Assembly (NCBI GenBank): GCA_963710535.1
Contig: CAVQAW010000003.1
Location: 1,116,001-1,180,000, forward strand
Source: Pelagihabitans sp963710535
GTDB lineage: Bacteria > Bacteroidota > Bacteroidia > Flavobacteriales > Flavobacteriaceae
Direction of reading: 5' to 3'
Length of the DNA: 64,000 nucleotides
In this document: positions 10,538 to 19,032 of the stretch, one piece after another
How the letters are laid out: every line of letters starts with the position of its first letter
Numbering within the stretch: the first letter of the stretch is position 1
Translations under genes and position numbers: made by a program
The notes under the pieces: model-generated
What the model saw: only the letters and a program-made list of their open reading frames with translations
Database searches by the model: none
What the model was told of the DNA's origin: nothing

Positions 10538-10594
10538 AGGGTATTCTTTAATAAACCAGCCTCTTATGGACAATCCTTTTTATAACGATGAAGT

Positions 10595-10620
10595 ATCGGC
10601 AACCCTGTTGGTGTGCCGAT
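10595..10620 (-). terminator. Hairpin between the MFS gene and maeB
   Basis: ATCGGCAACC and GGTgTGCCGAT form a 10-bp stem with one bulged base and a 5-base loop. It lies downstream of the MFS gene (ends 10647) and upstream of the maeB promoter box. There is no T-run after it on either strand, so it is either a weak terminator or a regulatory structure. Confidence 0.3.
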
Positions 10621-10646
10621 TAAAATGGAGTATGGTGCCTGACCGA

Positions 10647-11957
10647 TCAGACTTTATCTTCTGGCACTTTCAATCTTAAGGCCAACAACGAGGCAATTAT
10701 AAAAAATATGCCCCCAAAAAGAATGGCATTGATGGCATTGTTGCCCAGAAGATATTTAAAGATTGGGCCGAAAGTAAGCGTTTCGATACCCATGGGAATG
10801 ACGATCATCATATTCAATATCCCCATGTACACCCCTCGGCGTTCCTGAGGAACTATTTTTGAAACCATGGTATAGGGAATTCCCATCATGGCAGCCCAAC
10901 CGATGCCGAACAGCACCATCGGAAACAGCACGAAAACAGGGTCCGCAATATAGGGTATCGCCAACAGGGCCAGCCCCGTACCAAGCAGGCTGGCAGCGTA
11001 GATCTTCTTTCCTCCATATTTCAATGTCAAAGGTACCAGGGCCAGCGCAACCACAACGGTCACAATATTATAAGTGGTACTCATTTTTGCGGCCTGGGCA
11101 GCTGCATTGGAGGTATCGTATCCCATGGTCAGCCTAAAGAGGGGCACGATGAACTGCCAGTACACGAACAAAGCGTACCATTGGAAGAGGTATACCGCGG
11201 AAAGTTTCCACATGAAGGCAGGCATTTCTTTGATCGCCTTTGAAATCTCTATGAACGGCATTTTGAAGCGTGCCACAAAAGGCAAACCTTTATGGGCATT
11301 TATCTCCGCCAATTCCTTTTCCGAAGGAGGGATTTCGGGCGTTTTAATAACAGACCACAAAATGGTGCCCACCGATAAAACCGATCCGATAAAAAAGGAA
11401 TAGTACAGCCATTTTGGAATGGATCCCACCGCATCCACGGTGCCATCCACACTGAACCAATCCTGAAACAAAAAAATGGATGCATTCGCCAAAACTATAC
11501 CCGCTCCTACAAAAAGACTCTGCATTTGATATCCCAGACTCAATTGTTTTATGGGTAATTTATCGCCTACAAAGGCACGATAAGGTTCCATTGCCATGTT
11601 GTTTCCAACATCCAGGATCCAAAGCAGACCAACAGCAAACCAAAGCACGGGGCTCAAAGGAAAGGCAAACAAACAGAGACTGCCGATAATGGCCCCAATC
11701 AAGAAGAAGGGTTTTCGCCTGCCCCAGCGCGGTGACCATGTTTTATCTGAAATAGCACCGATGATAGGCTGAATGACCAGGCCGGTTACCGGCCCCGCAA
11801 TGTTCAAAATCGGCAACATATCTTCCGGTGCGCCCAAAAAAAGGAAAATCGGATTGATCGCGGTTTGCTGCAATCCGAAACTGAACTGAATGCCCAGAAA
11901 CCCGACATTCATATTAAAAATTTGCCAAAAGCTCAATTTGGGTTTGCTGAAATTCAT
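10647..11957 (-). CDS. MFS sugar transporter of the SLC45/GPH type
   Basis: This 436-residue inner-membrane protein has about 12 hydrophobic segments. Family hallmarks are I-S-D-K-T-W-S-P-R-W-G-R-R-K-P-F near residues 65-80 and D-V-G-N-N-M-A-M-E-P-Y-R-A-F-V-G-D near 115-130, as in the SLC45-like/GPH branch that moves sucrose, maltose and related sugars with cations. The actual substrate cannot be read from sequence, and no glycosidase gene is adjacent, unlike the amylase neighbourhoods where this family is often found. The ATG at 11957 directly precedes a polar stretch and the first membrane segment. The gene is separated by more than 120 bases from both neighbours. Confidence 0.85.
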   Translation of the reverse strand: MNFSKPKLSFWQIFNMNVGFLGIQFSFGLQQTAINPIFLFLGAPEDMLPILNIAGPVTGLVIQPIIGAISDKTWSPRWGRRKPFFLIGAIIGSLCLFAFPLSPVLWFAVGLLWILDVGNNMAMEPYRAFVGDKLPIKQLSLGYQMQSLFVGAGIVLANASIFLFQDWFSVDGTVDAVGSIPKWLYYSFFIGSVLSVGTILWSVIKTPEIPPSEKELAEINAHKGLPFVARFKMPFIEISKAIKEMPAFMWKLSAVYLFQWYALFVYWQFIVPLFRLTMGYDTSNAAAQAAKMSTTYNIVTVVVALALVPLTLKYGGKKIYAASLLGTGLALLAIPYIADPVFVLFPMVLFGIGWAAMMGIPYTMVSKIVPQERRGVYMGILNMMIVIPMGIETLTFGPIFKYLLGNNAINAILFGGIFFIIASLLALRLKVPEDKV

Positions 11958-12088
11958 TTTTCTAAAGTTTGGTCATGGTGGTTCAAGCAGTCAATATAGT
12001 ATATTATCGGTCTTGTTTTAGGAATGTCGTCCGGAAAGTTTGCAATTCCCTTTACGAAAACGTTGGCGAATCGGATGGATGCCATGGG

Positions 12089-13012
12089 CTAGTCTTTCAA
12101 GAAATCAATGTTGCGTTTGAGACCCGAATACTTGGTGCGTTTTACGGCCGATTTTTGAAAGACCTTTTTAAAGACGTCTTCGGTGATTTCTTCCCAATCC
12201 TTTTTGGTGAGGGACAACAATTCCGGATGGGGTTCGAAAAGCGGCTCCCTGTGGGGTTTGGAGAAGCGGTTCCAGGGGCAAACATCCTGGCACACATCGC
12301 AGCCGAACACCCAATCATCGAGCTTTCCTTGGAATTCATTGGGAATCTCATTTTTCAGTTCAATGGTAAAATAAGAAATGCACTTGCTGCCATCGACCAC
12401 GTAAGGTTCAACAATGGCCTGGGTCGGGCAGGCATCGATGCAAGCGGTACAACTGCCACAATGGTCGGTAACAGGGGCATCATATTCCAGTTCAATATCC
12501 ACGATGAGTTCTGCGATAAAATAAAAAGAACCCACTTGTTGGGTCAAAAGATTGCTGTGTTTGCCCATCCAACCCAGACCGCTTTTGGCCGCCCAGGCCT
12601 TGTCCATCACAGGGGCCGAGTCGACAAAGGCGCGGCCGTTTACCTCTCCTATTTCATCGGAGATAAACTCCTGCAATTGTCGCAGTTTCGACTTGATCAC
12701 GTGATGGTAATCCTGCCCATAGGCATACTTGGAAATTTTATAGCTGTCGGCAACTTGGGTTGCCTCCGGATAATAATTCAATAACAATGAAATCACCGAC
12801 TTGGCCCCATCGACCAAAAGCCGGGGATCTAAGCGCTTATCGAAATGGTTTTCCATATAGGACATTTCGCCCTGCATATTGTTCTTCAACCATTTTTCAA
12901 GGCGCGGGGCCTCTTCTTCCAAGAACCCGGCCTTGGAAATACCGCAGGACAAAAAACCAAGGCGTTTGGCTTCGGTTTTGATGAGTTCGCTATGCTTTGC
13001 CCGGTTGTTCAA
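12089..13012 (-). CDS. queG: Epoxyqueuosine reductase QueG
   Basis: QueG performs the last step of queuosine biosynthesis, reducing epoxyqueuosine to queuosine in tRNA, using cobalamin and two [4Fe-4S] clusters. The 307-residue protein holds both ferredoxin-like cysteine motifs: C-G-S-C-T-A-C-I-D-A-C-P (about residue 187) and C-D-V-C-Q-D-V-C-P-W-N (about residue 237). The N-terminal D-P-R-L-L-V-D-G-A-K-S-V-I motif is also typical. The start used is TTG at 13012, giving MNNRAKHSELIKTEAKRLGF, which matches the family N-terminus; an in-frame TAA lies only 15 bases upstream and no ATG is available in between. Confidence 0.93.
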   Translation of the reverse strand: MNNRAKHSELIKTEAKRLGFLSCGISKAGFLEEEAPRLEKWLKNNMQGEMSYMENHFDKRLDPRLLVDGAKSVISLLLNYYPEATQVADSYKISKYAYGQDYHHVIKSKLRQLQEFISDEIGEVNGRAFVDSAPVMDKAWAAKSGLGWMGKHSNLLTQQVGSFYFIAELIVDIELEYDAPVTDHCGSCTACIDACPTQAIVEPYVVDGSKCISYFTIELKNEIPNEFQGKLDDWVFGCDVCQDVCPWNRFSKPHREPLFEPHPELLSLTKKDWEEITEDVFKKVFQKSAVKRTKYSGLKRNIDFLKD

Positions 13013-13120
13013 AATCTTATCCCCATCTTAGATACGGAATGCTGTTGATGGGTAAAGGTACAAATCGATTGGCGGATATTTACCGCTTTTTCCATCCTCG
13101 ATTATCGGCAAAATCAAATT

Positions 13121-13146
13121 AAAAACCGGAGCGTTGGACTCCGGTT
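13121..13146 (-). terminator. Rho-independent terminator of the methyltransferase gene
   Basis: AACCGGAG (13124-13131) pairs with CTCCGGTT (13139-13146), an 8-bp perfect stem with a 7-base loop. On the minus strand it is followed by TTTTTAATTT. It lies 55 bases downstream of the methyltransferase stop. Confidence 0.8.
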
Positions 13147-13200
13147 CATTAATAGGCCTTTCAATAATTATTCCACTAAATGGAAATTTGGTCCCCTTAA

Positions 13201-14280
13201 TTAGGGCCGTGCTTCAAGAATCAAATTAAAAGGAGTCTCTGCAGCCCTTCTAAATCTGGTAAAGCCGCCATTCATGGCCACTTCCCGAAGTCGTTTCTCA
13301 CCCGCCTGCGCCCCAAGGGCAAGTCCGACTTCTTGGCTCATGGAACTTGGGGTGCACAACATGGTCGAGAAAGAATAAAAAGCCCGACCTACCGGATTCA
13401 TATTATCCTTTAAGCTATCGTTTGCAAAGGGTTCCACTATGAGACAGCTGCCATCAGGTTTTAAAGCTTTCCGCGCATGTTGTAGGGCCCCCACCGGATC
13501 GCCCATGTCGTGCAGGCAATCAAAAAAGGCAATCAGGTCGTAATCCTTTCCGGGAAAGTTTTTAGCGTTTGCTACCTTAAAGGAGACATTCTTAATTCCC
13601 GCTTTTTTTGCATCTGCTGCCGCATGTTTTACAGATCCCTCATGGAAATCATATCCGATAAATTCCGATTTTGGAAAAGCTACGGCCATAATCGTAGTGG
13701 AAGCACCGTGTCCGCAGCCAATATCCGCGACTTTGGCCCCTTTTTTCAACTTGTCAACCACGCCATCCAATGCGGGGAGCCAATTGGAAACAAGGTTGGT
13801 CTTGTAGGATGGCCTGAAAAATTTCTCTGTGCCACAGAAGAGACAACTGTGATGATCTCCCCAGGAAACCCCTTTTCCCGATTTAAATGCCTTTTCCATG
13901 ATTTCTTCATCATGGTACATAGAGGAAATCGCATAGAACGCACCCGTCATCAAAACTGGGCTATTCGGATCGCTGAACACCATGGCCTGTTCCTTGGTCA
14001 TGGAAAATTGTTCTTTCTCCGGATGGTACTCGATATAGCCCGATGCCGCTTGGGCGGCCAGCCATTCCCTTACATATCGTTCAGAGGTGCCCGTGGCATC
14101 CGCCAATTGTCGAGACCCGGTAGGGCCATATTCCTGAAGGGCTTTATATAGCCCTAGTCGATCGCCCAGAATAATGAGGGGGCCTATCGCGGCCGCGCCC
14201 ATTTCTGTCACCATTTTGCCTAAAAGCGCATGTAGCTTTTCTTCGTTCACTCGAGGTGATTCTTGCTCCCTTACTTCCAT
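13201..14280 (-). CDS. Class I SAM-dependent methyltransferase with N-terminal winged-helix domain
   Basis: The 359-residue protein has an N-terminal winged-helix region (about 15-110) and a Rossmann-type methyltransferase domain with the SAM-binding motif V-A-D-I-G-C-G-H-G-A-S near residue 180 and an acidic motif post-I at F-I-G-Y-D-F-H. The architecture resembles the Rv2258c-like methyltransferases, where the winged helix is a dimerisation/substrate domain as in O-methyltransferases of secondary metabolism. The substrate is unknown. It is followed by a strong terminator and preceded by a 313-base intergenic region with an 18-nt G-run repeat; the P450 gene lies upstream in the same direction, so the two may act in one pathway, but this is inference. 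Confidence 0.82.
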   Translation of the reverse strand: MEVREQESPRVNEEKLHALLGKMVTEMGAAAIGPLIILGDRLGLYKALQEYGPTGSRQLADATGTSERYVREWLAAQAASGYIEYHPEKEQFSMTKEQAMVFSDPNSPVLMTGAFYAISSMYHDEEIMEKAFKSGKGVSWGDHHSCLFCGTEKFFRPSYKTNLVSNWLPALDGVVDKLKKGAKVADIGCGHGASTTIMAVAFPKSEFIGYDFHEGSVKHAAADAKKAGIKNVSFKVANAKNFPGKDYDLIAFFDCLHDMGDPVGALQHARKALKPDGSCLIVEPFANDSLKDNMNPVGRAFYSFSTMLCTPSSMSQEVGLALGAQAGEKRLREVAMNGGFTRFRRAAETPFNLILEARP

Positions 14281-14593
14281 AATATTTAATTTTTTGGGTT
14301 AATACTGATTGTTTTTAAAGATTAAACGTGAAAATTGATCTGCGGGGGAAATACGAGGTCGGGGGGGAAACTGTAGTGCGGGGGAAGCTGAGGAATGTAA
14401 GAAATTGCATCCCTCTTGTACGGGGTTTTGCAACTCAAATTATTCTTGGGGAAACCAAATTACTCCAGGTCGGGACTTCAGGGACTAATTTCGGGGGAAG
14501 CATTCTAAGATAAGCAAAAATGGAAACCAAAACAATTGAAAATCAAACTTTTACTTTCCTGATCAACAAAATAATCTTAAGCAAACTAGTTTT
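14281..14593. other. 313-base intergenic region between P450 and methyltransferase genes
   Basis: Both flanking genes run on the minus strand. The region has no convincing gene; the one open frame on the plus strand is short and is built on G-runs. It holds the spaced G-run repeat described at 14341-14395 and a fourth CGGGGGAA at 14492-14499. No TAnnTTTG box or terminator was recognised. Confidence 0.6.
14341..14395. repeat. Three 18-nt-spaced G-run repeats (TGCGGGGGAA type)
   Basis: TGCGGGGGAA occurs identically at 14341-14350 and 14377-14386, with the variant TCGGGGGGGAAA at 14359-14370 exactly midway, so the units recur every 18 bases. A further TCGGGGGAA is at 14491-14499. The array lies about 60-105 bases upstream of the methyltransferase ATG. 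Runs of five to seven G could form a quadruplex, or the units could be binding sites for a regulator; the sequence does not decide. Confidence 0.6.
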
Positions 14594-15925
14594 TCAACCC
14601 AGGCGTTCCATGAATTTAATGGGTACTTCCCGAGGTTTTAGGGAAATCAAGGGATTGATCTCCACCGTTTCCAAATCGGTCTGCAAATGATATGTTCTGA
14701 GCACCTCGGCGACGGTCATGATCATTTCATACATGGCGAAATTATTGCCGACGCACATTCTTGGTCCCGCCCCAAAGGGATAATAATATTCTTGGAAGTC
14801 CTTACCGTTTTCTTGGTCAAAACGTTCCGGAACGAAATCTTCGGGGGCTTCCCAAAACGGCTGGTACCGATGCAGTTCATAGATAGACATCAAAATCATC
14901 GTGTCTTTTTTAATGGTTCCCCCTTTGAAGGTATCGTCGGCTACCGCAATGCGATCGATGACGTAAGCCGGTGGATACAGGCGCAAGGCTTCTTCGATGC
15001 ATTGTTTGAGATAAGGAAGTCGGGAAAGGTTTTCCATGATATCGCCGTCTTCCAAATCGAGCTTTGATATTTCTTGGAATGCCCTTTCCTGCACGGCATC
15101 GTTTTTCGCCAAAAAGTAAAGGGTAAAGCTCAGCGCGTTCGCAGTGGTCTCATGCCCTGCCGTAAAAAGAATGAGCACCTCGTCTAGCAGTTGTTCCCTC
15201 GTCATGGGGGCACCATCCTCATAACGGGCGTTCAGGAGCATATCCAATAGGTCATCTTCTTCAAGGCCCGACCTTAATCGATCTTCAATGATGGTATTCA
15301 GAATGTGCCGTCCTTCTTTTGAAAGGGCCATATGCCTCTTAATGGCCCCGCTTAAATGAAACCACCAGTTCAGATATGGCTGGCGCATTTCACGGATCAG
15401 CATTTTCTGATTGCGCTCGGTAATCTGCTGGAGCCGTTTCATGGGGCCATCGATATCGGTTCTGCTAAAGAGCGATTTCGCGACCACTTGAAAGGCCAAA
15501 TCGCCCATCAACGGGGGCACATCGTTCACCGCATCCGATTTTATCGCTTTGAGCGCATCACGAATGGCCGATTGCATGATGCCCAACAATCCCATCAATT
15601 TCTTTTTGTGGAAAGCCGGTTGAACCATACGCCTGTGGGTTCTCCAGTGGTCTCCGTTAGATGTCAGGATTCCGTGGCCCACATATTTGGCCAATTGAAC
15701 CGTTTGCAGAGGCGATTTTTGATAATTTTTGTGTTGTTTTTGCAGCACATGTTTGATCAAAGCGGGGTCTCGTGTAAAAACGATCGACTTACCATAACCG
15801 ATCTTTACACGGAAGGCATCTCCAAATTTTTGAAAATTACGATGGTGGAAAGGCAAGGGATTTTTTAAGATGTCCTTTCGGTTCTTAAAAACTTCGTATT
15901 GTGAAACGGTCGGGAGATTGTTCAT
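14594..15925 (-). CDS. Cytochrome P450
   Basis: This 443-residue haem monooxygenase has all the diagnostic P450 elements: the I-helix oxygen-activation motif A-G-H-E-T-T near residue 255, the ExxR motif in E-E-A-L-R-L-Y-P-P near 308, and the haem loop P-F-G-A-G-P-R-M-C-V-G near 385-394 with the cysteine thiolate ligand. There is no N-terminal membrane anchor, so it should be soluble. The sequence style is that of the CYP102/CYP4-like bacterial group; substrate unknown. An upstream in-frame start exists, but the ATG at 15925 (MNNLPTVSQYEV) is preferred because it overlaps the stop of the zinc-ribbon gene as ATGA, a classic coupling arrangement. No redox partner gene is nearby. Confidence 0.93.
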   Translation of the reverse strand: MNNLPTVSQYEVFKNRKDILKNPLPFHHRNFQKFGDAFRVKIGYGKSIVFTRDPALIKHVLQKQHKNYQKSPLQTVQLAKYVGHGILTSNGDHWRTHRRMVQPAFHKKKLMGLLGIMQSAIRDALKAIKSDAVNDVPPLMGDLAFQVVAKSLFSRTDIDGPMKRLQQITERNQKMLIREMRQPYLNWWFHLSGAIKRHMALSKEGRHILNTIIEDRLRSGLEEDDLLDMLLNARYEDGAPMTREQLLDEVLILFTAGHETTANALSFTLYFLAKNDAVQERAFQEISKLDLEDGDIMENLSRLPYLKQCIEEALRLYPPAYVIDRIAVADDTFKGGTIKKDTMILMSIYELHRYQPFWEAPEDFVPERFDQENGKDFQEYYYPFGAGPRMCVGNNFAMYEMIMTVAEVLRTYHLQTDLETVEINPLISLKPREVPIKFMERLG

Positions 15926-16140
15926 TGTTCTTCCAAAAACCATTCGATATGGCTGCAATCGGCACATACATAGCAATGGGCACTTTTGTTGGCCCAATCT
16001 ACATTGAACAAGGTGGCCACCCTGGTATTGAGCTGGGCCTTTCTATGAAAAAAAAGGTCATGGCCACAAATGCCACAAAGCAGGACTTTGCCCTTTACCT
16101 TCAGCAGTTGGGCCGGTATTTTATCTGATAACATTGCCAT
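15922..16140 (-). CDS. Small zinc-ribbon protein, 72 residues
   Basis: The predicted product is 72 residues with five cysteines: C22-x2-C25 and C56-x2-C59-x2-C62, plus several histidines, a pattern consistent with a small zinc ribbon. No signal peptide or membrane segment is present, so it is probably cytoplasmic. Its context supports a real gene: it starts 7 bases after the ruvB stop and its TGA overlaps the P450 ATG by 4 bases. The start may instead be the second ATG at 16134. Function is not recognised; nucleic acid or protein binding is possible for such ribbons. Confidence 0.72.
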   Translation of the reverse strand: MAMLSDKIPAQLLKVKGKVLLCGICGHDLFFHRKAQLNTRVATLFNVDWANKSAHCYVCADCSHIEWFLEEQ

Positions 16141-16147
16141 GGTTTTA

Positions 16148-17170
16148 TTAAAATAGGCCAGGTTGAATCCCCCCTTTTACTTTCCCCAAATGTTTATAGG
16201 CCAATTCGGTCACCTCCCTGCCACGTGGGGTGCGCATGATGAAACCTTGCTGGATCAAAAAAGGTTCGTAAACCTCTTCAATCGTCTCAGCACTTTCAGA
16301 AACAGCTGTTGCCAAAGTGGTGATGCCCACAGGGCCTCCCTTGAACTTATCGATGAGGGTCGACAAAATTTTATTGTCCATTTCATCCAATCCATGGGTA
16401 TCCACGTTCAAGGCCTTTAGTCCGTATTTGGAAATTTCCATATCTATCGCCCCATTGCCCTTGATCTGGGCAAAATCGCGGACCCTTCTCAACAGGGCGT
16501 TACAAATCCTGGGGGTGCCCCTGCTCCTGCCCGCGATTTCAATGGCCGCGTCTAGGGTAATGGGTACTTTTAATATTTCCGCACTGCGTTCGACTATGGT
16601 CGATAGCAGTTCGGTGGAATAATACTGCAATCTGCTCTGTATTCCAAATCTGGCGCGCATCGGGGCGGTCAGCAATCCCGATCTTGTCGTGGCCCCGATC
16701 AGGGTAAACGGATTGAGGTTGATCTGCACCGAACGCGCGTTCGGGCCCGTTTCAATCATAATATCGATTTTATAATCTTCCATGGCAGAATAGAGGTATT
16801 CTTCGACCACGGGACTCAAACGATGGATCTCATCGATGAAAAGGACGTCCCTTTCCTCCAAATTGGTCAATAGTCCTGCCAAATCACCAGGTTTATCGAG
16901 TACGGGCCCTGAAGTAATTTTGATGCCCACCCCCAATTCGTTGGCCAGGATATGGGCCAGAGTCGTCTTCCCCAAACCCGGGGGGCCATGGAAAAGGGTG
17001 TGATCCAAAGCCTCTCCTCGGCGATTTGCGGCCTCCACAAACACCTTTAAATTTTCCAAAACCTGTTCCTGCCCCGTAAAATCCTCGAAAGTGATAGGTC
17101 GCAAAGCCCTTTCGATATCGATTTCCTCAGGGGAGAAATGTTCGCCGGTGGCATCCAAAAATTCATTCAT
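16148..17170 (-). CDS. ruvB: Holliday junction DNA helicase RuvB
   Basis: RuvB is the AAA+ ring motor that drives branch migration of Holliday junctions with RuvA. The 340-residue protein contains the F-x-G-Q N-terminal motif, Walker A G-P-P-G-L-G-K-T near residues 61-68, Walker B L-F-I-D-E-I-H near 112, sensor motif G-A-T-T-R-S-G near 165, and a C-terminal winged helix. A TTG six bases further upstream is open, but the ATG at 17170 (MNEFLDATGEHF) fits the family. The promoter box ends only 8 bases before this ATG, so the transcript is nearly leaderless. The zinc-ribbon and P450 genes follow with spacings of 7 and -4 bases. Confidence 0.97.
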   Translation of the reverse strand: MNEFLDATGEHFSPEEIDIERALRPITFEDFTGQEQVLENLKVFVEAANRRGEALDHTLFHGPPGLGKTTLAHILANELGVGIKITSGPVLDKPGDLAGLLTNLEERDVLFIDEIHRLSPVVEEYLYSAMEDYKIDIMIETGPNARSVQINLNPFTLIGATTRSGLLTAPMRARFGIQSRLQYYSTELLSTIVERSAEILKVPITLDAAIEIAGRSRGTPRICNALLRRVRDFAQIKGNGAIDMEISKYGLKALNVDTHGLDEMDNKILSTLIDKFKGGPVGITTLATAVSESAETIEEVYEPFLIQQGFIMRTPRGREVTELAYKHLGKVKGGIQPGLF

Positions 17171-17177
17171 ACACAAA

Positions 17178-17207
17178 CAAAGATACTAAAAAGAGCTGCT
17201 GGCCAAA
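17178..17207 (-). promoter_or_regulatory. Promoter of the ruvB operon
   Basis: On the minus strand TATCTTTG (17178-17185) matches TAnnTTTG, and TTTG (17204-17207) lies 18 bases upstream as the -33 element. The -7 box ends 8 bases before the ruvB ATG, implying a very short or absent 5' leader. Confidence 0.6.
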
Positions 17208-17311
17208 TGGAGATGACCAAAAGAAAAGCAATTTGGAGGAGCTGACATTTGTCATCTTTTTTTTCTCTCTTAATGATCATCTTTACCCGCAACTTTATAT
17301 TTAACACCAAA

Positions 17312-18919
17312 ATGATGTCAAATCCATTTAACCTTAAGGCCTACGGGATCAAAACAGAAACCATTTACAGAAACACCAGCGTACCGATACTTTATGAACT
17401 GGGATTGCGCCTGGAAAAAGGTACCGCCATTTCCGATGTTGGGGCCTTGATGACCTACTCAGGTGAAAAAACGGGAAGGAGCCCAAAAGACAAACGAATC
17501 GTGAAACATCCCGACTCTGAAAAGAATATCGACTGGGGAAACATCAATATAGGGCTGGACGAACACACCTTTATGGTGAACCATGAACGTGCCATCGACT
17601 ATCTCAATATCTGCAGCCATCTCTATGTCGTGGATGCCTATGCCGGTTGGGATCCCAAATACCGCATCAAAACCAGAATTGTCTGCACCCGTGCCTACCA
17701 CGCACTTTTTATGCAAAATATGTTGATCATGCCCACCGCTGATGAATTGGCCAATTATGGGGAACCCGATTATGTGATCTTCAACGCAGGCGGATTTCCG
17801 GCCAACCAATATACCTCCAACATGACCTCAAAGACCAGTGTGGATCTGAATTTGGAGCGCAAGGAAATCGTGATATTGGGCACGGAATATGCCGGAGAAA
17901 TGAAAAAAGGCATTTTTTCCATCATGAATTATCTGATGCCCTTACATCAAGTACTGCCGATGCACTGTTCGGCCAACGTGGGGGAAAAAGATGATGTGAC
18001 CATCTTGTTTGGATTATCGGGCACAGGCAAAACCACTTTGAGTGCAGATCCTGCAAGAAGATTGATCGGCGATGATGAACATTGTTGGACTGACGAAGGT
18101 ACCTTCAATATTGAAGGCGGGTGTTATGCCAAGGCCATCAACCTGTCCGCCGAAAACGAACCCGATATCTTCAATGCCATAAAATTTGGCACCGTACTTG
18201 AGAATGTGGTTTATAACAAACAGTCCAGGGAAGTCGACTATACCGATACCTCCATCACCCAGAATACCAGGGCTTCTTACCCCATACAATTCATCAACAA
18301 CGTGCAAATGCCATGCATTGCCGGACATCCGGAGAATATCATATTCCTTACCTGCGATGCCTTTGGTATTTTACCCCCGGTGAGCAAACTCACGCCCGAG
18401 CAGGCCAGTTATCACTTCATTTCGGGTTATACGGCCAAGGTCGCCGGTACCGAAATGGGCGTGACGGAACCACAGGCCACCTTCAGCGCTTGTTTTGGAG
18501 CGGCCTTTATGATGTGGCATCCGAACAAATATGCTGCACTGCTGGCCAAAAAGATAAAGGAGCACAAGGTCAATGCCTGGCTGGTGAATACCGGCTGGAC
18601 AGGGGGTGCCTATGGCAAAGGATCTCGCATCAAACTGAAATATACCAGAGCCATGATCGATGCCATCCATCAAAAGCAGTTCGATGAGGTTGCCTTCGTT
18701 AAGGATGAGGCATTCGGATTTCAAATTCCATTAAGCTGCCCCAAGGTGCCCAGCGAATTGCTTCTCCCCAGAAATACTTGGGACGACAAGGAGAAATACC
18801 AAGAGGTGAAAAACAAATTGATCACGCTTTTCAATGAGAATTTCAAGCAGTTCGAAGCCAATGTAAATTTTGAAATCCTGGAAGCAGGCCCGAAGCACAA
18901 AGAGAAACAAACTTCTTAG
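17312..18919 (+). CDS. pckA: Phosphoenolpyruvate carboxykinase (ATP)
   Basis: PckA converts oxaloacetate and ATP to phosphoenolpyruvate and CO2, the entry step of gluconeogenesis. The product of 535 residues is normal for the ATP-dependent family. The P-loop (kinase-1a) G-L-S-G-T-G-K-T-T is at about 234-242, followed by the kinase-2 motif L-I-G-D-D-E-H; the N-terminal signature F-N-A-G-G-F-P-A-N-Q-Y near 157 is also present. The open frame extends upstream, but its extra 21 residues are hydrophobic and atypical, so the ATG at 17312 (or the next ATG, 17315) is chosen. A TATATTTA box at 17296-17303 could be the -7 element. A strong terminator follows. Confidence 0.97.
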   Translation: MMSNPFNLKAYGIKTETIYRNTSVPILYELGLRLEKGTAISDVGALMTYSGEKTGRSPKDKRIVKHPDSEKNIDWGNINIGLDEHTFMVNHERAIDYLNICSHLYVVDAYAGWDPKYRIKTRIVCTRAYHALFMQNMLIMPTADELANYGEPDYVIFNAGGFPANQYTSNMTSKTSVDLNLERKEIVILGTEYAGEMKKGIFSIMNYLMPLHQVLPMHCSANVGEKDDVTILFGLSGTGKTTLSADPARRLIGDDEHCWTDEGTFNIEGGCYAKAINLSAENEPDIFNAIKFGTVLENVVYNKQSREVDYTDTSITQNTRASYPIQFINNVQMPCIAGHPENIIFLTCDAFGILPPVSKLTPEQASYHFISGYTAKVAGTEMGVTEPQATFSACFGAAFMMWHPNKYAALLAKKIKEHKVNAWLVNTGWTGGAYGKGSRIKLKYTRAMIDAIHQKQFDEVAFVKDEAFGFQIPLSCPKVPSELLLPRNTWDDKEKYQEVKNKLITLFNENFKQFEANVNFEILEAGPKHKEKQTS

Positions 18920-18940
18920 CAGGAACCAGACCGTTAAGAG

Positions 18941-18975
18941 AAAACCCGGCACCCAGGTGGCCGGGTTTTTCTTTT
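18941..18975 (+). terminator. Rho-independent terminator of pckA
   Basis: AAAACCCGGC (18941-18950) pairs perfectly with GCCGGGTTTT (18960-18969) around a 9-base loop and runs into a T-rich tail (TTTTTCTTTTT). It lies 21 bases after the pckA stop. Confidence 0.88.
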
Positions 18976-19032
18976 TGGCACAACTTAGGGTTTGCTGGAT
19001 CGAAATTGGCGCCAAATTCGTAAATTAAGCCA

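Noticed and set aside
11969..12784. 271-codon open frame opposite queG
   Set aside because: It mirrors the queG coding sequence; no start signal or recognisable family.
13510..14151. 213-codon open frame opposite the methyltransferase gene
   Set aside because: A shadow of the conserved methyltransferase; composition follows the real gene's codon pattern.
14328..14513. 61-codon open frame in the P450-methyltransferase gap
   Set aside because: It is built on the G-run repeats, has no plausible promoter and the product shows no recognisable motif.
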